Below are positions 1 through 5,435 of a stretch of 5,435 nt of DNA, piece by piece; position 1 is the first letter of the stretch; each line of letters starts with the position of its first letter. The stretch spans positions 1-5,435 of the forward strand of contig CAYPRX010000107.1 of NCBI GenBank assembly GCA_964413265.1, given 5' to 3'. The notes below the pieces were generated by a model. It made no database searches. It was given only the letters and a program-made list of their open reading frames with translations, and had not been told where the DNA came from. Source of the stretch: CAVYGN01 sp964413265 (GTDB taxonomy: Bacteria; Spirochaetota; Brevinematia; Brevinematales; JAOACQ01). The position numbers were made by a program, and so were the translations under genes.

Positions 1-1
1 T

Positions 2-1108
2 GGTTTAGTGAAAAAGATTGAAAATAATAGCAATAAATTTTATCCGATAAAACTCCTTAATGTTGGTTCACTGCATTCAATTTTTAGATTTATTCCGTTT
101 AGAATCCTGCGTTTTTTTCCCAATATAATATTAATAATTCCTCATTATCTTGGAATATTAATCAACACAATTATCTTGATAAAACTTTTTAAAAAATTAA
201 ATATTCAAATTTTACATATCAATAATGGGGGATATCCCGGGGCTTATAGCTGTTTATCTGCCGTTCTAGCTGCGAAATTTTTAAAGATAACCAATGTTGT
301 ATATGTCGTAAATAATTATGCCAAACCGTATAATAATCTGTTCAGGCTATTGGATTATCCTCTCGATCGGCTTGTAAAAAAACAAGTCCGTTATTTTGTA
401 ACGGGTTCAAAGGCTGCAGGTATCCGGCTAAATAAAGTATTAAAATTATCTTATGATCAATTGATCAATATTCATAATGGAATAAAACCAAGGAAAGTAA
501 CGGAAAGTAAAGATCAATTCCTAAAAAATCTTAATTTTCAATTATCAGATAATAGAAAAATTATAGGGATGGTAGCAGTATTTGATAAAAGGAAAGGTCA
601 TATGGTTTTAATAAAAGCTATGGGTTTATTAAAAAAGAAATTTAAAGATGTTCCGGTTTTAATGATTGAAGGTGAGGGAGGAATAAAATCAGAACTGAAA
701 AAATATGTGGATGATAAAAATCTGAGTGATTGCATCTATTTTATAGGAGTACAGAATAATATTTTTAATTTTATCAATTCGATTGATATTTTAATCTTAC
801 CTTCAATTAGTAATGAGGATTTCCCCAATATTATTTTAGAAGCAATGTCTATGGGGAAAATAGTCATCGCAAGTAAAATTGCCGGCATTCCCGAACAAAT
901 AGAAGATGGGTTAGACGGTCTGTTAGTAGAACCTTCTGATGAAGTAATGCTTGCCGAAAAGATCGAGTTAATAATGAATAACAGCAAACTCTCAGATCAG
1001 TTAGCTCAAAGAGCAAAAGATAAATTTTCTAAACAATTTTCCAGTGAAAAAGCAGTAAAAAAATATCTAGATTTGTATAATTTACTTATCAGCGGGACCG
1101 TGTATTAG
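2..1108 (+). CDS. Family 4 glycosyltransferase (GT-B fold), 5'-truncated
   Basis: Retaining GT4-type enzyme, expected to transfer a sugar from a nucleotide donor to a growing glycan or lipid-linked acceptor on the cytoplasmic side of the membrane. Numbering from the GTG at position 8, the first half holds a Rossmann-like stretch with HINNGG at residues 70-75. The C-terminal half has the donor-binding pattern: a KG pair at 196-197, the EGEG turn near 221-224, and the EX7E motif with E270 and E278, followed by GKIVIASKIAGIPEQI and GLDGLLVEP. The frame is open to the left edge (codons GGT TTA before the GTG), no Shine-Dalgarno is visible, and the N-terminal GG-E type loop of GT4 enzymes is absent. 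I therefore read the gene as continuing upstream and not starting at 8. Residues about 25-60 are unusually hydrophobic and may associate with the membrane. It ends 73 bases before the cupin gene. Donor and acceptor cannot be told. Confidence 0.88.
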   Translation, partial: GLVKKIENNSNKFYPIKLLNVGSLHSIFRFIPFRILRFFPNIILIIPHYLGILINTIILIKLFKKLNIQILHINNGGYPGAYSCLSAVLAAKFLKITNVVYVVNNYAKPYNNLFRLLDYPLDRLVKKQVRYFVTGSKAAGIRLNKVLKLSYDQLINIHNGIKPRKVTESKDQFLKNLNFQLSDNRKIIGMVAVFDKRKGHMVLIKAMGLLKKKFKDVPVLMIEGEGGIKSELKKYVDDKNLSDCIYFIGVQNNIFNFINSIDILILPSISNEDFPNIILEAMSMGKIVIASKIAGIPEQIEDGLDGLLVEPSDEVMLAEKIELIMNNSKLSDQLAQRAKDKFSKQFSSEKAVKKYLDLYNLLISGTVY

Positions 1109-1181
1109 TTCAAAACATATTTATAGAATAAATTTAAATCGGTAAATCTGTGATAGTTTAATATTATATCGGAGGTCAACT

Positions 1182-1631
1182 ATGATTGATGGAGTTAAGA
1201 TTAATCCTCTAAAGCAAATTCTGGATGAAAGGGGTAAGATCATGCATATGTTGCGGTCTGATGATAACCATTTCATACAATTTGGTGAAATATATTTTTC
1301 ATGTGTATATCCTGGTGTTGTAAAAGGATGGCATATCCATAAAAAGATGGTGCTGAATTATGCTGTTCCTCAAGGGCATATTAAGTTTGTTCTTTTTGAT
1401 GATAGGAATAACAGTCCTACTAAAGGTGAAATTCAAGAAATATTCCTGGGCCCGGATAATTATTGCCTGGTAACAATTCCTTCAATGGTCTGGAATGGTT
1501 TTAAGGGTATAGGTACGGAAATGGCAATCGTAGCCAATTGCGCATCAATCCCTTTTGACCCGGATGAAATAGATCGTCTAGACCCATATAATAAGAAAAT
1601 ACCTTATGATTGGAGAATTAAAAATCAATGA
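1182..1631 (+). CDS. RmlC-like cupin, probable nucleotide-sugar 3- and/or 5-epimerase
   Basis: 149-residue protein of the dTDP-4-dehydrorhamnose 3,5-epimerase-like cupin group; true RmlC is about 180 residues. The start is secure: ATG with GGAGG at 1171-1175, six bases away. Visible features are DERG at 15-18, the cupin strand GVVKGWHIHKK at 45-55 (K48 and H51 align with the Arg and catalytic His of the RGLH motif of RmlC), DDRNNSPT at 73-80, IPSMVWNGFKGIG at 99-111 and the C-terminal DPDE and IPYDW. Family knowledge: RmlC epimerises C3 and C5 of a 4-keto-6-deoxy sugar nucleotide. Next to rfbF and rfbG the likely substrate is CDP-4-keto-6-deoxyglucose, which is inference. The RmlC catalytic Tyr appears to be Ala (in VANC, before the IPFDP segment), so the chemistry may be single-site epimerisation, ketoisomerisation or something else. 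Confidence 0.82.
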   Translation: MIDGVKINPLKQILDERGKIMHMLRSDDNHFIQFGEIYFSCVYPGVVKGWHIHKKMVLNYAVPQGHIKFVLFDDRNNSPTKGEIQEIFLGPDNYCLVTIPSMVWNGFKGIGTEMAIVANCASIPFDPDEIDRLDPYNKKIPYDWRIKNQ

Positions 1632-1676
1632 TAATGACAACCGGATTAATCAATTTTGACTTCTAATCCCGGGTCA

Positions 1677-1682
1677 TATAAT
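1677..1682 (+). promoter_or_regulatory. Possible sigma70 -10 element upstream of the methyltransferase gene
   Basis: An exact TATAAT is preceded by TTGACT at 1656-1661, but the spacer is 15 bases, shorter than the preferred 17. A transcript would start near 1689, just before the GGAGA at 1692. The arrangement copies the better-spaced one before rfbF. In AT-rich DNA a chance TATAAT is common, so this is tentative. Confidence 0.35.
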
Positions 1683-1691
1683 GATAAAATT

Positions 1692-1696
1692 GGAGA
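1692..1696 (+). promoter_or_regulatory. Ribosome binding site deciding the methyltransferase start
   Basis: GGAGA lies about five bases before the ATG at 1701. The upstream alternative, a TTG at 1656, has no purine-rich site before it. This favours 1701 as the real start. Confidence 0.65.
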
Positions 1697-1700
1697 ATTT

Positions 1701-2495
1701 ATGATAGATAAATTTTCACTTGCCTATAAAATAAAAAAATCCAAACCGGTTGATAAGATTGAATTCATTATTGATAAGTGCCGGAATAAAAAAATTCTTG
1801 ATCTGGGCTGCATCCGCCATAGTGCTGAGTTTTCCCTAAAAGATCCGGATTGGCTACATAAAAAAATATTATCTGTAGCTGAAGAAGCAGTCGGTGTAGA
1901 TTACCTGGCGGAAGAAATAAAGAAATTGAATAATTATGGTTATGACATTATGTATGGAGATGTAACAAAACCTTTAAATATCAATAAGAAATTTGATATT
2001 ATAATTGCTGGAGATTTAATAGAACATTTGACAAATTTTGAAGGATTTTTCCTGAACTGTAAAAATATGCTTGCCGAAAATGGAATTCTAATAATTACGA
2101 CGCCTAATCCATTTTATACAGACGAATATCATTATGTCGCTTTCAAAAAAAATTATTTAATAAATCCAGAACATACATGCTGGATAGATCCTATGTGCCT
2201 GAATCAGCTTTGTTCACGGTTTGATTTTGAAATCGACATGATTTATTTCATTAAAAAATCCTGGAAATTAAACGGTTTGATTTGTGAAAATGAAAATCAC
2301 TTCTATGATATTTTCCTTGATAAATGGGTCAACCAGAATTATAGTGAATTTCAGAAATTTTTTGAGAAAATTATTAAGGGACTATTCAAGTTTTTTTATT
2401 GGCCATTTAAAGCCATAACCTGCTGTAATTCGATTTTAGTCAGGTACAGTGACTATTTAGCAGTTTTAAAGATTAAAAAAATTTTGATGAAATGA
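1701..2495 (+). CDS. Class I SAM-dependent methyltransferase
   Basis: 264-residue protein with a Rossmann-like methyltransferase core. Motif I is ILDLGC at 32-37 but continues IRHSAE where most families have G-x-G. VGVD at 64-67 ends strand 2 with the acidic residue expected to hold the SAM ribose. FDIIIAGDLIEHL at 98-110 is the motif IV region, and GILIITTPNPF at 128-138 the following strand. NPEHTCWIDP at 155-164 resembles the NPEH-W segment of sugar or lipid methyltransferases. The last 50 residues are rich in Phe, Trp, Lys and aliphatic residues with a CC pair and could bind a membrane. The frame can be extended to a TTG at 1656, adding 15 residues, but the ATG at 1701 has the Shine-Dalgarno. 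Its place between the cupin and rfbF suggests O- (or C-) methylation of a sugar of the same glycan. The target atom cannot be read from sequence. Confidence 0.85.
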   Translation: MIDKFSLAYKIKKSKPVDKIEFIIDKCRNKKILDLGCIRHSAEFSLKDPDWLHKKILSVAEEAVGVDYLAEEIKKLNNYGYDIMYGDVTKPLNINKKFDIIIAGDLIEHLTNFEGFFLNCKNMLAENGILIITTPNPFYTDEYHYVAFKKNYLINPEHTCWIDPMCLNQLCSRFDFEIDMIYFIKKSWKLNGLICENENHFYDIFLDKWVNQNYSEFQKFFEKIIKGLFKFFYWPFKAITCCNSILVRYSDYLAVLKIKKILMK

Positions 2496-2553
2496 TCATA
2501 TATTAGGAAGTAAATTGTCTCTTGCTTATTTAGATTCTGCTTATTGGAATATT

Positions 2554-2582
2554 TTGACTGAATGGTGAAATGGTCGTATAAT
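2554..2582 (+). promoter_or_regulatory. Probable sigma70-type promoter for rfbF-rfbG
   Basis: TTGACT at 2554-2559 (five of six bases of the -35 consensus) and TATAAT at 2577-2582 (perfect -10) are separated by exactly 17 bases. It lies in the widest gap between genes in the window. Transcription would begin near 2589, giving a leader of about 18 bases with AGGG at 2597-2600 and the GTG start at 2607. It would allow rfbF and the genes behind it to be expressed apart from the upstream genes. Seen by eye only; the sigma factor of this organism is unknown. Confidence 0.6.
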
Positions 2583-2596
2583 TTAAATATTTTTAT

Positions 2597-2600
2597 AGGG
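2597..2600 (+). promoter_or_regulatory. Ribosome binding site deciding the rfbF start
   Basis: AGGG lies six bases before the GTG at 2607. The in-frame ATG at 2562 sits inside the promoter-like spacer and would add 15 residues that the RfbF family does not have. Confidence 0.6.
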
Positions 2601-2606
2601 TTTATT

Positions 2607-3389
2607 GTGAAAGTTGTAATTCTTTGCGGGGGCTATGGAACACGTATTCGTGATGTAGCCGATGATATTCCAAAACCGATGATCCCGATCGGTGGGCTTC
2701 CGATTTTATGGCATATAATGAAATATTACGCCGGCATGGGGCATAAAGATTTCATCCTCTGCGTTGGGTATAAAAGTTTTATAATCAAAGATTTTTTTTT
2801 AAACTATAAATCACGAATCTCGGATTTTACTATATCATTGAACAACAATAATCCCATTATCTACCATAACAGGTTCTCTGAAGCTGATTGGAATGTAACT
2901 CTGGCCGAAACCGGATTAAAATCACTGACAGGTGCAAGGATTTACAGGATCAGGAAATATCTCGATGGTGAAGAAAATTTTATGCTTACATATGGAGACG
3001 GAGTAGGAAATATTAATATTAATGAACTTATAGCATTTCATTTATCCCATAATAAGATTATAACCATAACCGGTGTAAAGCCTCCAGGACGTTTTGGAGA
3101 GCTAGTTAAAGACTCAACCGGAAAAATAGCCGAATTTAATGAAAAACCTCAATCTGCCGGAGGTTTAATTTCAGGCGGATTCATGGTTTGTAGAAAAGAG
3201 ATCTTCAATTATCTCTCTGACAAAGAAAATCTGATGTTTGAACAAGAACCAATGGATAAACTTGTTAATGAAGGCCAGGCAATGGTATATGAACATGAGG
3301 GATTCTGGCAGCCCATGGATACTTCAAGAGATTATCAGTTTCTCAATGAATTGTATGAATCCGGAAAAGCTCCCTGGGTTATCTGGTAA
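2607..3389 (+). CDS. rfbF: Glucose-1-phosphate cytidylyltransferase
   Basis: Makes CDP-glucose and pyrophosphate from CTP and glucose-1-phosphate (EC 2.7.7.33), the entry step to CDP-deoxysugars, in the cytoplasm. From the GTG start the protein has 260 residues, against about 257 for the family, and begins directly with the nucleotide-binding strand. Visible motifs: GGYGTR at 8-13, PKPM at 22-25 with the conserved Lys23, GGLPILWHIMK at 29-39, TGAR at 108-111, TYGDGV at 128-133 with the metal-binding Asp131, PPGRFGEL at 159-166, EKP at 179-181, GGF at 190-192, EQEP at 212-215 and the family signature GFWQPMDTSRD at 232-242. The C-terminus GKAPWVIW is also typical. The loop between GTR and PKPM reads IRDVADDI in place of the usual LSEET-type loop, so it belongs to a divergent branch. 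The stop is 15 bases before rfbG. An ATG at 2562 extends the frame but overlaps the promoter-like sequence. Confidence 0.95.
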   Translation: MKVVILCGGYGTRIRDVADDIPKPMIPIGGLPILWHIMKYYAGMGHKDFILCVGYKSFIIKDFFLNYKSRISDFTISLNNNNPIIYHNRFSEADWNVTLAETGLKSLTGARIYRIRKYLDGEENFMLTYGDGVGNININELIAFHLSHNKIITITGVKPPGRFGELVKDSTGKIAEFNEKPQSAGGLISGGFMVCRKEIFNYLSDKENLMFEQEPMDKLVNEGQAMVYEHEGFWQPMDTSRDYQFLNELYESGKAPWVIW

Positions 3390-3404
3390 AGAGGAGTATA
3401 TTTA

Positions 3405-4511
3405 ATGAATCCCTTCGGAGATATTTACAAAGGCAAGAAGGTATTAGTAACAGGGCATACAGGTTTTAAAGGTTCATGGCTCAGTCTTTGGTTAATCAAC
3501 ATGGGAGCCCGCGTCATTGGTTATTCATCATACATACCTTCAAAACCAAGTAATTTTGAGGTTTGTAATCTGGAAAAACATTTAGAGAACTTTGAGGGTG
3601 ATGTCAGGGATTTTGATAAATTAAATGGATTAATTTCAAATACCAAGCCTGATATCGTTTTTCACCTTGCGGCTCAGCCGATTGTACGTAAATCTTATGA
3701 TGATCCTAAATCTACTTTTGATACCAATATTGGCGGAACTGTAAATGTTCTTGAAAGTATCCGGAAAAATGATTTTATTAAAGCCGCGGTTATTATTACC
3801 AGCGACAAATGTTACAAAAATTTTGAATGGATTTGGGGATACCGTGAAATTGATGCTCTTGGCGGTGATGATCCATATAGCGCTTCCAAGGGTTGTGCAG
3901 AACTCATATTTCGCAGTTATACCAAATCTTTTTTTAATTTGAAAGATAAGCCCGGGATTTGTTCCGTAAGGGCTGGAAATGTGATTGGAGGTGGGGACTG
4001 GGCTGATGCCAGGATAGTGCCTGATTGTGTACGTGCATGGGCTGAAGACAGTGAAGTAATTATCCGCAGCCCTCAAGCCACGAGGCCATGGCAGCATGTT
4101 CTGGAACCATTGAGCGGATACCTTTGGGTGGGTGCCAATCTTTACAACTCGGATAATATAAAAGGCGAATCTTTTAATTTTGGGCCTGATTCAAAAGTAA
4201 ACCAGTCTGTAGAAGAATTGATAGTTAAATTTAATCAATACTGGAAAGATCTGAAATGGAAAACCGGAAAATCAAACAATTCCAAAAAAGAATCAAATTT
4301 ATTAAAATTATCTTGTGATAAATCCTTAAATGTTTTGAATTGGCATGCCGCTTTAACTTTTGAGGAAACCGTCCGGTATACCGCGGAATGGTACAAGTCG
4401 TATTATAAAGAACATAAGGATATGTATAAATGTTCAATTGATCAGATAAATGATTATATCAAAATTTCATATGCTCAGAACCTTTCCTGGGCAAAAGGTG
4501 AGTTATTATAA
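3405..4511 (+). CDS. rfbG: CDP-glucose 4,6-dehydratase
   Basis: Converts CDP-D-glucose to CDP-4-keto-6-deoxy-D-glucose using bound NAD (EC 4.2.1.45). It is a 368-residue extended SDR, close to the usual 355-365. The NAD-binding loop is TGHTGFKGSW at 16-25, the variant typical of RfbG. HLAAQPIVRKSY spans 87-98. The catalytic TSDK lies at 132-135 (Asp134 and Lys135), followed by CY and GYREIDALGGDDPYSASKG, with the SDR Tyr158 and Lys162. The substrate-binding part has RAGNVIGGGDWA and RPWQHVLEPLSGYL. ATG at 3405 has a strong AGAGGAG at 3390-3396, eight bases upstream, directly after the rfbF stop, so the two are translationally close and almost certainly co-transcribed. No lesion is seen. The stretch near 3960-4090 is clearly richer in G+C than the glycosyltransferase gene. 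Confidence 0.96.
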   Translation: MNPFGDIYKGKKVLVTGHTGFKGSWLSLWLINMGARVIGYSSYIPSKPSNFEVCNLEKHLENFEGDVRDFDKLNGLISNTKPDIVFHLAAQPIVRKSYDDPKSTFDTNIGGTVNVLESIRKNDFIKAAVIITSDKCYKNFEWIWGYREIDALGGDDPYSASKGCAELIFRSYTKSFFNLKDKPGICSVRAGNVIGGGDWADARIVPDCVRAWAEDSEVIIRSPQATRPWQHVLEPLSGYLWVGANLYNSDNIKGESFNFGPDSKVNQSVEELIVKFNQYWKDLKWKTGKSNNSKKESNLLKLSCDKSLNVLNWHAALTFEETVRYTAEWYKSYYKEHKDMYKCSIDQINDYIKISYAQNLSWAKGELL

Positions 4512-4538
4512 TCATAGAAAGGGGAGAATTAAAAAATA

Positions 4539-5435
4539 ATGCATAAAATTTTAGTTACTGGCGCTACTGGTTATATTGGATCCAGGCTGGTAGACCGGTT
4601 AACAGGAAATCCTGATTATTCTATTAGAATAGCAATTCGCAGAAGTATAAATCCTTTTAAAAATGTAGAAAGTGTTTCATCCGATTTTTTTAATGACGAA
4701 TCTTTAAAAAAAGCATGTGCCGGCATTGACGTAATTATACATCTCATTGCTTTAAATGAGGCAGATAGCTCAGAAAAGCCTGAGGAAGCTTTAAGAATAA
4801 ACACATTTCTTACATTACGTTTATTAAAAGGTGCAGTTGAAGCAGGAGTTAAAAAGTTTATCTATTTTTCAACAGCGCATATTTATGGTTCTCCTTTGGC
4901 CGGAATTATTGATGAAAAAACCCTTCCAAGACCTGTTCACCCATATGCTATTACGCATAAAGCGGCAGAAGAATTTGTGAATGAGGAAAATGATAAAAAA
5001 AGGCTGTCCGGTTTTGTATTGCGCCTTTCAAACAGCTATGGTTATCCGGTTTTCCCAGAAATGAACCGATGGAGTCTTGTGGTTAACGATCTCTGTCGCC
5101 AGGCAGTAACAAAGAAGAAACTTTTCCTTCAGACTTCAGGTATTCAGAAAAGAGATTTTATTACATTGACTGATGTTTGCCGTACTGTCGAGCATTTGTT
5201 AAGAATCAAAGAACATCCGGCTGAAAATAACATTTTTAACCTTGGCGGTGAAAATTCAATTTCAATATACGAAATGGCAGAACGCATTTCTCAAAGTTGC
5301 TCAAAATTGTTTTCTTTTACGCCTTTAATAGAAAGACCCAATTTAATACCCGGGGAAATTTCTAAAGAATTAATCTATAAAATTGATAAAATTAAGGAAA
5401 CAGGATTTTATCTTTCAGGTAATATTGATGAAGAA
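4539..5435 (+). CDS. NAD(P)-dependent SDR epimerase/reductase, 3'-truncated
   Basis: Extended SDR, read for 299 residues with no stop before the window ends; the family is about 300-320 long, so little is missing. The Rossmann loop is TGATGYIGS at 7-15. The second strand ends AIRRS with R34 and R35, which suggests NADP(H). HLIAL at 68-72, FSTAHIYGSP at 110-119 with the Ser/Thr of the active site, and RPVHPYAITHKAAEE at 131-145 follow. In the last, Tyr136 is present but the YxxxK Lys position is His140, with Lys141 next. RLSNSYG, the RWSLVVNDLCRQ segment, KRDFITLTDVC and FNLGGENSIS complete the pattern. The ATG at 4539 is preceded by GGGGAG at 4521-4526, a rather long 12-base gap, 27 bases after rfbG. 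By position it may reduce or epimerise the RfbG product at C4, as CDP-abequose or CDP-paratose synthases do for their own substrates. The exact reaction is inferred. Confidence 0.87.
   Translation, partial: MHKILVTGATGYIGSRLVDRLTGNPDYSIRIAIRRSINPFKNVESVSSDFFNDESLKKACAGIDVIIHLIALNEADSSEKPEEALRINTFLTLRLLKGAVEAGVKKFIYFSTAHIYGSPLAGIIDEKTLPRPVHPYAITHKAAEEFVNEENDKKRLSGFVLRLSNSYGYPVFPEMNRWSLVVNDLCRQAVTKKKLFLQTSGIQKRDFITLTDVCRTVEHLLRIKEHPAENNIFNLGGENSISIYEMAERISQSCSKLFSFTPLIERPNLIPGEISKELIYKIDKIKETGFYLSGNIDEE

Noticed and set aside
736..987. 83-codon minus-strand frame inside the glycosyltransferase gene
   Set aside because: Antisense shadow over the conserved EX7E region; low-complexity Ile/Ser-rich translation.
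1109..1181. Promoter or terminator between the glycosyltransferase and cupin genes
   Set aside because: There are TAGAAT- and TATTAT-like words and a weak ATTTA/TAAAT hairpin, but no matching -35 at a proper distance and no G+C-rich stem with a T-run. Only the GGAGG ribosome binding site at 1171-1175 is convincing.
2496..2553. Terminator or small RNA after the methyltransferase gene
   Set aside because: A short ATGATCAT palindrome sits at the gene end, but no stable stem followed by a T-run was found, and no open frame of interest.
3745..3942. 65-codon plus-strand frame inside rfbG
   Set aside because: Out-of-frame overlap with the catalytic region of RfbG; not credible as a separate gene.
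3636..4097. 153-codon open frame on the minus strand inside rfbG
   Set aside because: It lies wholly opposite a clearly conserved gene, its translation resembles no protein I recognise, and it has no supporting context. It is a shadow of rfbG codon structure.
4231..4437. 68-codon minus-strand frame inside the 3' part of rfbG
   Set aside because: Antisense shadow with no recognisable features.
4616..4804. 62-codon minus-strand frame at the start of the SDR gene
   Set aside because: The plus strand carries a continuous 299-codon SDR frame here, so this is a shadow.
4539..5435. Naming the last gene rfbJ (CDP-abequose synthase) or a CDP-paratose synthase
   Set aside because: Position after rfbG is suggestive, but the required RfbH is not seen and the active-site pattern differs. 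A specific symbol would be overclaiming.

Overview
The window is an AT-rich bacterial stretch (about one third G+C by eye, higher inside the dehydratase gene). All six genes lie on the + strand and are closely spaced. It reads as part of a polysaccharide locus (O-antigen, capsule or exopolysaccharide) that makes a CDP-activated 6-deoxysugar. The sequence does not identify the organism. Shine-Dalgarno sites and sigma70-like promoter elements point to a bacterium, and nothing narrows it to a phylum.

Layout: 2-1108 is the 3' part of a family-4 (GT-B) glycosyltransferase whose beginning lies before the window. 1182-1631 is a small RmlC-like cupin, a probable nucleotide-sugar epimerase or isomerase. 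1701-2495 is a class I SAM-dependent methyltransferase. 2607-3389 is RfbF, glucose-1-phosphate cytidylyltransferase. 3405-4511 is RfbG, CDP-glucose 4,6-dehydratase. 4539-5435 is an extended SDR (NAD(P)-dependent epimerase/reductase) that runs off the right edge. The longest reading frames of the methyltransferase and rfbF extend further upstream, to 1656 and 2562. In both cases the better start is internal, has its own Shine-Dalgarno, and sits just after promoter-like -35/-10 elements.

How the genes may work together: RfbF makes CDP-glucose from glucose-1-phosphate and CTP. RfbG converts it to CDP-4-keto-6-deoxy-D-glucose. The cupin could epimerise this ketosugar and the SDR could reduce or epimerise it at C4, giving a CDP-6-deoxyhexose. 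The glycosyltransferase could transfer a sugar of the glycan, and the methyltransferase could O-methylate a sugar. Only the RfbF and RfbG steps are firmly supported. The C3-deoxygenase RfbH/DdhC, needed for 3,6-dideoxyhexoses such as abequose, paratose, tyvelose or ascarylose, is not in the window, so the final sugar is open.

I found no tRNA or rRNA gene, CRISPR array, insertion sequence, phage gene or convincing rho-independent terminator. The points most worth checking are a His in place of the SDR catalytic Lys, a cupin without the usual RmlC Tyr, and the two similar promoter-like arrangements before the methyltransferase and rfbF. No gap between genes exceeds about 110 bases.
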